From Adiantum capillus-veneris (lineage: Eukaryota; Streptophyta; Polypodiopsida; Polypodiales; Pteridaceae), in the NCBI GenBank assembly GCA_014529385.2, contig CM043967.1, forward strand, positions 133,951,182 to 134,015,181: a stretch of 64,000 bases of DNA, given 5' to 3'. A program made the position numbers and the translations under genes. Within the stretch, counting starts at the first letter, position 1. Every line of letters begins with the position of its first letter. Below the pieces are notes generated by a model, which saw nothing but the letters and a program-made list of their open reading frames with translations, made no database searches and was not told the DNA's origin. Below, piece by piece: positions 55,376 through 64,000 of this stretch.

Positions 55376-56428
55376 TACGCTTCACAATAGTTTACTTTCC
55401 TGGGAAAAATTCGGCAGAGTTTCCCCTGTAAACTGACCTCTGAACCAATATCAACCTATCAAATGAACCAAGAAAGCTTCAGATTCTGCAGAAATTTTGG
55501 CAGAGTCTCCTTTGTAAAATGGCTCTGGTGTACTTAAAAACAGACCAAAAAACAGCTTAAAAAACCACTGTCTCTCTAACACTGTAAGCTGTGGGTAAAC
55601 CTGTCCTGCACGTGTACTGTCTCTGACTGTCCTGTCACTGTCCTGTAAGCATAGACTGCGACAATGCCTCAACGGCAGTAAAGCAAAGATGCAATCCCAA
55701 CTGTCTAACTCACAGTCAATACATCCTAGCTGCCTATCTAAGGGTGCTCGAGGGATCGCTCCAAGACCTGTATCACCGAAAGGATCTCAACATTCGAGAA
55801 TCCCCCAGCTCAATAAAACCTCACTCGACCCTCAACAAAGGTTGCGGTAAATCTGACAGTACATAGACTTCCCACAAAGTCATACATCCACAAATTTCCC
55901 ACTATATGCTGTAACCGCTGCGGCGGTTGTTTGCTGCGTGACTCACAGCCAGCAAACCCTCAACCAACATACATCATCTCTGACAATACATCCCATGTGG
56001 AAGTACCTGCAATGTCAGGATGAAATCTGGAATATCAAGCAGCAAACACAAGCTACCTAATGAACTAGTGGATGTCGCCTACAGTCTGTGTGTAGATGCG
56101 CCCGTGTCGTATGTGACACGCCTCCAAGAACTGTGAGCCGTCCTTTGATGTGTAGACAGCCACAAATCAACACACTGGGAGTGTCGATATCCTCAGCACC
56201 TGCAGTCGTAGGCCGAAAACCCCAAATTTGCAGAGTTGGATCTGCACCCGTCGAGACCACGTAGTCAAAAATGGCCTGCGTAGACCTTTGTCGAAGACGA
56301 ACGGTGGCCGAGATGACCTCAAAATTTGGGGCCGTGTCTTCGCCTGTCGAATTTCACTCCAATCTGAGTTGGTGACTCTAGCCTCCTGCAGTGCTGCCCC
56401 GAGCCTCGATCTGAGCTCTGATACCAGT
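55376..56428 (-). other. Copia-B 5' untranslated leader
   Basis: No supported coding frame. It matches 16558-17600 closely and ends with the primer binding site at plus 56415-56426. Confidence 0.7.
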
Positions 56429-56620
56429 TGAAGGAGTACGAGCGGAAGTGCGACGCGAGAGAGAGTGCGAGAAGAAGAGCACGACGATATGGTGAACTCG
56501 CTCTACTGTAATGTGTAGAGCATATTGAGTTCTTATTAGGGTTCTACAAAAGAATATGTGTACATACCTGGCGGCCCGCCCACTTACCTAGGTGACCACA
56601 TTGGGCTTTATACCCCAACA
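56429..56620 (-). repeat. 5' LTR of Copia-B
   Basis: 192 bp; the primer site abuts it at 56426 and the CGCCT duplication follows at 56621. Confidence 0.92.
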
Positions 56621-56625
56621 CGCCT

Positions 56626-57510
56626 TTGAGCATAAAAAGCATGTTTCATCTGTTGTGACTCGGTCTCCTCTTGTAAAATCATAGTTGTATCATGACCAGG
56701 ATTATGTCGTTCTTGACGTTGAGAGTATTCAATTAAAGACATGCAGGCTTGGTCAAAATCAAGACCATCTTCATTAGAGAGAATAGTAACAATGTTATCA
56801 TAAGAGGAGTCCTTCACTGTGTCAGGAAGAAGTGAAATCAGTTGTTTTTGTGGGACAGGATCACCAGAAGTAGCAAGTTGATTGATAACAGATTGAAAGA
56901 CTCAATATGTCCCGTCATGGTAGTACCAACTTCATATTGTAGCTTGTTAAGCAACCCTGTCAAATAAAGGATTTCTGTAACAGATTTCTTCTGAAAGTTT
57001 GCAATAAGTGTTGAGCTTATATGTGAAGCTACTCAATATATGGCTTCTCTATATATGGCACCCAGGTCCCCTCTATATATACATCATCTCATGTGTGTAT
57101 TCTACACACTTTGGGGTTCTACTTCTGTGTTCTCTCCTTCTCTCTCAACAATAAGGTACTTCCATACATCGTGGGAAGTAGGCAGTTCATACATATCAAT
57201 CAAAAGAAAATCAGTAAGAGCAGAAATAATATGCCAACGAGCTGCTTTATCATGTCGTTGCCAATCTGTATACGCAACATTCCAATCTTCAAATATAGGT
57301 CCTTCAGTGATAAGCACGTTATCATGATCCGTATCAATAGGCTGATACAAACAAACAAACACGATTTTCAAGGACAAAATCAGAGAGTTCGCCTTCAAGA
57401 ATTAACAACATCTTTGCTTTCGAGCTTGGAATTCCTTGGGCTTGGAAAGGAGGAATAGAACGTTGGCCAGAAGGAAAGCCGTAGATGAGAATAGTCATAG
57501 CTATATCTTG
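56626..57510 (-). pseudogene. Copia-C gag, split by a solo LTR
   Basis: Pieces 57398-57151 (DTDHDNVLITEGPIFEDWNV, LPTSHDVWKYL) and 57003-56640 (KDSSYDNIVTILSNEDGLDF) match the gag of F. A solo LTR interrupts it at 57009-57150, and frame changes occur on both sides. Confidence 0.72.
57009..57150 (+). repeat. Solo LTR (142 bp) inside Copia-C gag
   Basis: It starts TGTTGAGC, ends CTCTCAACA, and is flanked on both sides by ATAAG (57004-57008 and 57151-57155). Element F has the uninterrupted site GCAATAAGGGACTTCC. Its middle (GGCACCCAGGTCCCCTCTAT) resembles the LTR at 58290-58481 read on the minus strand, so it belongs to that related subfamily. Confidence 0.92.
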
Positions 57511-57862
57511 TTGCGAGAAGATGTATACGATAAGATCGCAGAATCTGTACACCATATATGGTGAAGGCTACAATTGAGAAGGACAAAAATATGGAGATTG
57601 TGATCTATCAACGATAAACGAAAGAAGGGTGCTCAATATATAAATGTCCAAAGATGTGAGAGACGTCACCCAAAAAAGCAGGGAAAAGGAGACATTAATA
57701 ATAAGAGTCCTTAAAATAGAGTGATGTGAGACGCAAGATTGACGGCCACAATATGAATAGCAAAAAGCTAGATTTGATCAAAAAAGTTGGTGCCAAAACT
57801 AGAAAAACAATCGTGGACGCTTCACGAAGACACACAAGGATGAAAGCTGCATCAAGCTTAAT

Positions 57863-58289
57863 TATAGTAAAAACAACATAACTTTTTGCTGCGAACTCCG
57901 ATTGACGCAAACTTAGAGATCAAATCGAAGAGCTTGAGGAGAAGAATAAGCTATGGATGATGAGTACCATGTACACTGCGCTCCATAGCGCTTTTCTCGT
58001 TTCTCCAAATTTTGAGCAGAAGACCCCCAAAAATTGAGATGAAGTTCAGGGTGTCAAAAAATAAATCAACAAGAAAACATAATTAACAATTCATTATATC
58101 GATTAGCAATAAATACCACACAAAACACTAATCATATTCTTCTTAACACAAAACAATTACAATTAACAAGAATCAATGCTCAAAAATAAATTTTGTAGGA
58201 ATTTTGAATCTTACATGCAAATCGTATACACATATTGGTTTTGTCAACATGAATTGAATTGGCATGTGATCGTTACCACTCTGATACTA
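57863..58289 (-). other. 5' leader of a Copia element, non-coding, with primer-site-like sequence
   Basis: The homology to F ends at about 57862. The stretch runs to CTCTGATACTA at plus 58279-58289, which on the minus strand is TAGTATCAGAG, one change from the initiator tRNA-Met primer site, directly next to an LTR. Confidence 0.5.
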
Positions 58290-58481
58290 TGGTAAGATGT
58301 AGAGAGAAAGAGAGAGACGAGTAGATGTTGAACCGGAGGGAGAGAGCGCATGTAGACGAGAGGAGAGAGAGACGACACCAACATGTACAAGCCCCAAAAG
58401 TGTGCCCAATGACTACACGAGATGAGTTTATATAGAGGGGACCAGGGTGCTATATATAGAGACACTATGTATAGCATAACA
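58290..58481 (-). repeat. LTR (192 bp) with primer site on one side and purine tract on the other
   Basis: On the minus strand it starts TGTTATGCTATACATAG, has CTCTATATAAACTC (TATA), and ends CTACATCTTACCA. The low-coordinate side has a primer site; the high-coordinate side has the purine tract GAGTGGGGG (plus 58482-58490) and 3' leader CTTGAGCCCCCAAGGGTTTT. Confidence 0.7.
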
Positions 58482-58780
58482 CCCCCACTCAAATTAAGGT
58501 TTCTAACGTGGATGAAAAAACCCTTGGGGGCTCAAGGGAAAAAAACATAGCTCTATATATACCCACCATTATATTAAAATATTTCAAATGTAAATTTACA
58601 ATGTTCAAAGGAGCTACATCACTCCTGTTTTACAATGTGCCCTTTCAAGGTGATGGGGGCTTTTCACAAGCCAAGCTCCCATACCCCTCTTCTCTCGTCC
58701 CCACCCCATGAAAACCCCCTCTTAGGGAGGGAGTGATAAAAAAGCATTGGAAAAAGTAAGAAAAAAATAAAGTATGATTA
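58482..58780 (-). other. 3' leader relic of another Copia of the E/C group
   Basis: GATGAAAAAACCCTTGGGGG on the plus strand matches the 3' leader of element C at about 48238. Beyond about 58560 nothing is recognised. Confidence 0.45.
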
Positions 58781-60048
58781 TGTAAATATATAAGAAAGGT
58801 AAAATAGGCCACCTCATGCCTGCGGGGTAGCCCATCCCCACCTTGCCTCCTTTTTCTTCACTGTTGCCCCGCCGGGTGTCTCTTTTCCTCTCCTCCACTC
58901 AAAAGGTCAACCCCCTCTCTCTTCCCCTTGTCCTTTCTCCTTTCTCTCTCCCCTCAAGCTACCCCACCTCTCACCAATAATGCATTATAACTCACCAATA
59001 ATGCACCCTAACTCACATGCAACTTACCCTATCTTCCAAAATAGTATACCCCACCCCCTCTTTCTCTCTCCTATCATATCCCATGACCCAAATATCCCCC
59101 TCTCTCTCTAAAGGGATCCATGTCTCTTGTCTTATAGCTAAATAACCTCCCCCACACTCACACACACTTAGTTTCACTGAAAAAGGTGCCCACAGACCCA
59201 TCCCCACCCGGTGGTTACCTGATTTTTCTTGTGTTCACATACATCTGCACATAGATTCACCTCTGAACACACTCCTCTCTCTCCCCTCTTGTAATTACTT
59301 TATTCTCCATGTCACCTCTCACTTTTTTTCATCAACCCATCTCTCTCTCATGAGACTGCTGTTCTGGTACATATACACACAGCCAGACAAGTGGGGCCCA
59401 CAGTCACATGGCCTATGTAGATAATGATTTCTTCATTTCTAAATTCTAGAATTTCTCCCCCCCCTGCTCCCCTATATAAAGAGGGGTCACCATCACACAA
59501 AAACACACAACATCACCAAAGAACACACTATGCACTGTGTGTGCCTAGTGCACACACGCACACCCACACCATCACCATCACCATCACTGCAATCACCATG
59601 CTTGTCTTGAGAATGACCTCTACACCTTTGGCTATGGAAGATGAAGGGCAACTAAATGAAGGATGATGGCCATAATCCTCGTGCGAGTCTTCACCATCAA
59701 CTCCCACCTATCCGCCATGTGCTCTATGTTGAGATGTTGAGCTCTACACCTTGAGCTGGCATCCACTACGGGTCTTGGCCGCTTACGGCATTTACTCACT
59801 GGCGCGTTAGGTGACCGACACGGATGATCTCTGCCAGTGATTCTACAGCTGGACTACACTTATAGTGCCAGCCTAGTACGCTTCTAGCGAGTTCACACTT
59901 AGTGACCGCATGTACATATGTGCTACTTTTCAGCTTTAGCACTTAGTCATTTTGTACTCTCTTTTCTGTGAAGAAGAAGAAGAAGCTTTCCATCTCTGTG
60001 TGCTTTGTACTTGTCTTGTGTAGCTCTCTTCCATCCTCATTCTTTACA
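58781..60048 (+). repeat. Probable 5' LTR of Copia-D
   Basis: The end at 60048 is fixed by the primer site. The start at 58781 is a best guess from inverted ends TGTAAA/TTTACA. A TATA box CTATATAAA lies at 59472-59480, followed by CA-rich sequence. No gene lies inside. The second LTR is outside the window. Confidence 0.5.
59472..59480 (+). promoter_or_regulatory. TATA box of Copia-D LTR
   Basis: CTATATAAA about 570 bp before the LTR end, the only strong TATA in the LTR; transcription would start near 59505. Confidence 0.5.
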
Positions 60049-60060
60049 TGGTATCAGAGC
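60049..60060 (+). other. Primer binding site of Copia-D
   Basis: TGGTATCAGAGC, the usual plant Copia site complementary to the 3' end of initiator tRNA-Met, directly after the LTR end CA. Confidence 0.85.
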
Positions 60061-60316
60061 CTGGTGCAGGAAAGAGAGGCTAAGAGAGCAAGAGCATCAC
60101 AATCCCTTCGTTCGCAATCCACGACCAGATGCCGAGTTTCTGAACAGGTCTCCAAAGTGCAGTATACAGAGAGTTACTGTACAAGTACAGTGGTTGTATG
60201 TACGCTTGATTGTGGACACTCGTTGAGTGTAGAAAGCGTTACAGGAATCACGATAGCAGGTTCAGCAGATTTGCAGGTTTTTGCAGATTGCAGCTATTTT
60301 GTCTTAGTGCTTCAAG

Positions 60317-61804
60317 ATGTCTGATGGTTTCAGTCAGATTGTTACTGAGAAGCTTGAGAAAAATAACTACCCTGCATGGAAGTTCAGAATAACAAATTTC
60401 CTAAAAGGAAAAGGTTATTGGGACTATGTAGAAGGAGACAATGAAAAGGAACCAGAGATTCCCGAGGCAAATGCTACAGCAGAACAAAGGAAAGCTTTGA
60501 GAGACTGGCAACAAGGCCAGAGCAAAGTGATGTATTGGCTTTCTATGAGCATCACAGATGGCATGATGGGCTATCTACAGGATGCTGAAACCCCCGCCAT
60601 TGCATGGAAAAACTTAGGCAGAGTGTTCGAGGTGAACACCAAGGCCAGGAATCTTCAACTAAAGTCGGAGATAAATCAGGTTAAGAGGAACAACCTCTCC
60701 ATCAATGATTATGCTTTGAAGATCAAGAGTATCATTGAGGCTCTTGGATCTATTAAAGTCTCAGTGGAAGATGATGACATTGTCCGTGCATGCTTGGATG
60801 GTCTAGGAGATGAGTATGTACATTTTAGGTCTTTCATGAATACAAGAGACGACATCCCCGTGTTCCAAGATTTGATTTCTATGCTTATTCTTGAGGAGAA
60901 GAACCTTGACACATCTTCTTCTCATGGCAGAAATAATTCTGAACAGGCCTTCTATTCTAACTCCAAAAGAGGTAGAGGTCGTGGTCGAGGCCCAAGGGGT
61001 TGCAGGGGCCAATTTCTGGAAGGTCAATCAAATCAAAACAATACAGGTGGCAGGGGAAACCAGTCTCAAGGCAGGGGGAGTCAAAGAGGTCGTGGTGCAG
61101 GATCAAGCAGGCAGCAACATACTCTAGATAGTAGAGAATGTTGGACTTGTGGTGAAAGAGGTCACATGTCACGTGACTGTCCAAAGGGAAAAGCAAGTAG
61201 AAAGAGAGAACAGGGCAACTATGCATCGACTAGCAGAGATGCAGATGACAGCAAAAATGAGCGCATGTTTGTTATGCAGCATGTAATGAATACAATGACT
61301 GCAGAGAATTCCACCCAAGATGATGTTTGGTATGTGGATTCAGGTGCCTCTAATCACATGACGTCTCGTGGAGAGTGGTTTAGAGATATGCGCAAACCAG
61401 ATGTGTCAGGCTATGTGAAGACAGGAGATGACACAGCTCACCCCATTGCTCATGTAGGGGACATACCTCTAAATACGAAGAGTGGGAAATCAAAGTACTT
61501 AGCAGATGTACTTCATGTCCCAAACATTACAAAGAATCTTGTTTCTGTTGGACAAATGGTTGAGCAGGGTTTGCAGGTTCGCTTCAATCCAAATGGATGT
61601 TATGTAGAAGATTTCGAGAATGGCTGTAAGCTGATCACAGAGGGCAAATGTGTGGGCATAATGTTTACGCTGAATGTAGACATGCCTGAGGTAAAAGCTG
61701 CATTATTTGCACAGGGCACAGGTGTTGTGGCTGATGTTGACATTTGGCACAAACGCATTGGCCATGTCAATGAGCAGAGATTGCGCAGCATGCAATCAAA
61801 ATAG
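60317..61804 (+). CDS. Copia-D gag, zinc knuckle, protease, pre-integrase
   Basis: 495 residues from the ATG at 60317. The gag core begins KLEKNNYPAWKFRITNFLKG and includes NNLSINDYALKIKSIIEALG. An Arg/Gly-rich region (about 215-265) precedes the zinc knuckle CWTCGERGHMSRDC (about 275-288). Protease VWYVDSGASNHMTSRGEWF lies at about 336-354, and pre-integrase IWHKRIGHVNEQRLRSMQSK at the end. A TAG at 61802-61804 ends the frame inside pre-integrase; the sequence goes on in another frame, so this is a broken polyprotein rather than a natural gag end. All other motifs are intact. Confidence 0.88.
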   Translation: MSDGFSQIVTEKLEKNNYPAWKFRITNFLKGKGYWDYVEGDNEKEPEIPEANATAEQRKALRDWQQGQSKVMYWLSMSITDGMMGYLQDAETPAIAWKNLGRVFEVNTKARNLQLKSEINQVKRNNLSINDYALKIKSIIEALGSIKVSVEDDDIVRACLDGLGDEYVHFRSFMNTRDDIPVFQDLISMLILEEKNLDTSSSHGRNNSEQAFYSNSKRGRGRGRGPRGCRGQFLEGQSNQNNTGGRGNQSQGRGSQRGRGAGSSRQQHTLDSRECWTCGERGHMSRDCPKGKASRKREQGNYASTSRDADDSKNERMFVMQHVMNTMTAENSTQDDVWYVDSGASNHMTSRGEWFRDMRKPDVSGYVKTGDDTAHPIAHVGDIPLNTKSGKSKYLADVLHVPNITKNLVSVGQMVEQGLQVRFNPNGCYVEDFENGCKLITEGKCVGIMFTLNVDMPEVKAALFAQGTGVVADVDIWHKRIGHVNEQRLRSMQSK

Positions 61805-61821
61805 ATTGTAAAAGGTTTACC

Positions 61822-64000
61822 AAATTCAAGGTGGATGGTATGCATAAAGTGTGTGCAGCATGCCAGTTTGGAAAACAGTCAAAGGGCTCATTTCCACATG
61901 AGCGCAATGTATGTAAAAAGCCACTTGAGGTGGTGCACACAGATGTTTGGGGTCCAACCGATACTGCAAGTATACATGGTTGCAGGTATTATGTCTCTTT
62001 CATTGATGACCATACAAGGAAAGTATGGGTCTACTTCATGCGTAACAAAAGTGAAGTGTTTGGTCACTTTCAAGACTTCAAAGTCATGATTGAGAAGGAG
62101 ACAGATATGCAAATCAAGACATTGAGGTCAGATGGAGGGGGAGAGTACTTCTCCAATGATTTTTCAGATTTTTTGCGAATGCATGGTATACACAGGCAGT
62201 TTACATGCAGATATACTCCACAGCAGAATGGGGTCGCAGAAAGGAAAAACAGGCACATTGCAGAGGTTGCACATGCATTGATGAATGAGAAGAACATGCC
62301 TCATCATTTCTGGGCTGAAGCTGTAAATACAGCTGTGTACATTATGAACAGGACACCTACAGCTGCGGTGCATGATGTAACACCTGAGAAAAAGTTTACA
62401 GGTACAAAGCCTGATTTGGCACACTTGAAAGTGTTTGGCTGCATAGCTTACGTGCATGTACTAGATGAGTTGCGTAGGAAATTGGATCCTAAAGCAGAGA
62501 AATGTATTCTTGTGGGATATTCCCTTGAACAAAAGGGGTACAGGTGCTACAATCCTACTACACGAGAATTACGAGTGAGCAGAGATGTAGTCTTTGATGA
62601 GATGAGCAGCTGGTACAGTAATGCACATGGCACTATTGGGGCTGATGTAAAAGATGATGTGGTTGTACAAAATGTGAGGCCACAGTCACAGGTTTTGAGT
62701 GGACCACAAGAGTCCTCTTCTCGTGGCTCTGTTGAGAAACCATGGAATGGTAGACTACGTACGCAGGTTACTCCACCAACAGGTACAGGGAATGTATCAC
62801 GAAAAGGAAAGGAAAAGGTTGATGAACCTCCCTTTATGGTTGATGCATCATCAGGTTTTTCACATGTAGACATGGATTCAGATGGTTCTGAACAAAGTCT
62901 TGATGAGGAATTTGGAATTCCGGCTGTCAGGACACCTGGTGTAAGGAAAGTACAAGAAGATGCTAGAGGGCAAAAGAGTGACCCAGGACCGCGCAGATCT
63001 AATAGAGTCAAAAATCCAGTTCAGAAATTGACTTATGATGGGTATCTAGCGCATCACCAAGCCTACATGGCTAAGGTGATACAGGATGTGGAGCCCACAT
63101 GTTTTGAGGATGCAGTTGGAAATGTGCATTGGGATGATGCAATGAATGAAGAGATGGCTGCATTGGAAGCAAATGACACATGGGAGTTGGTGCCATTGCC
63201 AAGTGGCAAGAAAGCTATTGGCTGTAAATGGGTGTATAAAACCAAGCATAAGGCTGATGGTAACATTGAGCGTCACAAGGCAAGGCTGGTCGCAAAGGGT
63301 TATGCACAGACGTATGGCATAGACTATGAGGAGACCTTTGCTCCAGTGGCAAAGATGACGACAGTGAGAGCTGTCATAGCAGTGGCTACATCTAGAGGAT
63401 GGATTATGCATCAAATGGATGTAAAGAATGCCTTCTTGAATGGTGAGTTGCAAGAGGAAGTGTATATGGATCAGCCACCTGGTTATGTCGATCCAGGTTA
63501 CCCAGATTATGTATGCAGACTTCTCAAAGCTTTGTATGGTTTGAAGCAGGGCTCTAGAGCATGGTATGACAGGATTGCCAAGTATCTTGTCAGTATTGGT
63601 TTTAGGAGAGCTCATGCTGATCATTCACTCTATGTACGTGAGAGTGATGTGGGGATTGTGGTCATTACCATATATGTAGATGACCTTATTATTGTTGGTG
63701 ACAATGCTATGGAGATTGACCATGTGAAGGGTCTTCTCAAACAGGAGTTTGAAATGAAAGATTTAGGCGAGTTGCGCTACTTTCTTGGCATTGAAGTGAT
63801 CAGGACTCGAGAGGGTGTATGGCTATCACAGAGACAGTATGCTTTGGACATGTTGTCAAAGTATGGTATGGCTGATTGTAAGCAAATTTCTATTCCCTTG
63901 GATGTGAATGCAAAGCTGAGTGCAGAGAAGGGTGATGTTGTTGAGGATGTCAACATGTACAGGAAGATTGTGGGTAGTCTAATCTACTTGACTATCACGA
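61822..64000 (+). CDS. Copia-D integrase and reverse transcriptase (partial at window end)
   Basis: The frame is open for about 726 codons with no stop to the window end. It begins KFKVDGMHKVCAACQFGKQS (zinc site). Integrase follows with the catalytic triad in VHTDVWGP, LRSDGGGEYF and PQQNGVAERKNRHI, then FGCIAYVHV and VGYSLEQKGYRCYN. Reverse transcriptase follows with IGCKWVYKTKHKADGNIERH, QMDVKNAFLNGELQEEVYMD, LLKALYGLKQGSRAWYDRI and IYVDDLIIVGD (intact YVDD), up to KIVGSLIYLTIT. One missing base near 61821 puts it out of frame with 60317-61804. RNase H lies beyond the window. Confidence 0.9.

Larger units (their letters stand above)
51455..56620 (-). mobile_element. Copia-B: full-length element inserted in Copia-C (5,166 bp)
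   Basis: 192 bp LTRs at 51455-51646 and 56429-56620, target duplication CGCCT (51450-51454 and 56621-56625). It is the sister of Copia-A. Primer site TGGTATCAGAGC is exact (plus 56415-56426, GCTCTGATACCA). It lacks about 350 bases of gag relative to A (junction near 55207). By eye the LTRs differ at about 7 of 192 positions, so it appears older than Copia-A. Confidence 0.93.
48066..57862 (-). mobile_element. Copia-C: minus-strand element carrying two later insertions
   Basis: Its own sequence is 48066-51454 plus 56626-57862, less the solo LTR at 57009-57150. The 3' LTR (48066-48206), purine tract and 3' leader match element E. Gag and 5' leader match element F. Compared with F it lacks about 460 bases covering the protease (junction near 51327). 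No matching 5' LTR is found; at about 57862 it runs into sequence belonging to a different LTR (58290-58481). Confidence 0.8.
58781..64000 (+). mobile_element. Copia-D: large plus-strand element, runs off the window
   Basis: A primer site TGGTATCAGAGC at 60049-60060 directly follows an LTR ending TCTTTACA (60048). Gag, protease, integrase and reverse transcriptase follow in order to the window end. The LTR start is not certain: TGTAAATATATAAG at 58781 mirrors the TTTACA end and would give a 1.27 kb LTR. Confidence 0.82.

Noticed and set aside
58578-58602. TGTAAATTTACA palindrome as Copia-D LTR start
   Set aside because: It is a palindrome lying in sequence still close to the neighbouring element's 3' leader; 58781 fits better, though neither is proved.
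60049-60060. Possible tRNA gene pieces at the TGGTATCAGAGC sites
   Set aside because: They are 12 bp primer binding sites next to LTR ends; no cloverleaf could be formed from the flanks.

Overview
The window is plant nuclear DNA made almost entirely of nested transposable elements. One plausible host gene (F-box type, about 43.8-45.4 kb) and pieces of PPR (PLS-type) genes remain between them. PPR fragments, CACTA (En/Spm) transposons with Transpos_assoc, TNP2, DUF4218 and DUF4216 domains, and Copia elements primed by initiator tRNA-Met all point to a land plant. The PPR and F-box style fits a seed-free plant such as a fern, but that is inference. I saw no rRNA, tRNA, CRISPR or bacterial-type genes.

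Layout. 1-1143: 3' end of a plus-strand Copia (E). It sits inside 1144-3673, a minus-strand copy of the same family (F). 3674-4628: about 5.5 copies of a ~173 bp satellite. 4629-5473: LTR of another minus-strand element, whose untranslated interior (5474-6091) resumes at 21474. 6092-21473: a complete CACTA transposon (CACTA-1) with 3 bp TCA target duplications. It carries a minus-strand accessory gene, a 2.2 kb array of palindromes and a plus-strand TNP2 transposase gene. The transposase gene is split by Copia-A (12317-17792; duplication GTGAT, matched 192 bp LTRs).

22158-26465: decayed Ty3/gypsy-like element. 26466-27340: purine-rich repeat. 27341-28500: degenerate, gag-like stretch. 29335-29601: a CACTA end with 12 bp repeats, abutting a DUF4216 fragment of another TNP2 gene. 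33635-40234: a second, complete CACTA (CACTA-2, duplication TAA) inserted in a PPR gene whose halves lie at 33130-33634 and 40235-40900. 43768-45360: F-box gene. 46541: possible end of a third CACTA type.

48066-57862: Copia-C (minus), interrupted by Copia-B (51455-56620, same family as A, duplication CGCCT) and by a solo LTR (57009-57150, duplication ATAAG). 58290-58481: an LTR with a primer site on one side and a polypurine tract on the other. From about 58781 to the window end: Copia-D (plus), the best preserved element, with one stop and one frameshift.

Taken together, CACTA-1 looks like an En/Spm-type two-gene system. Motif GCGGTAATANNN recurs in a 12 bp phase at both ends and again beside the transposase promoter, which suggests binding sites for the element's second protein. 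CACTA-2 has different terminal motifs (TAGCGACG) and several strong hairpins. Nearly every transposon gene is broken by stops, frameshifts or insertions. Base positions of element ends were read by eye and should be good to a few bases.
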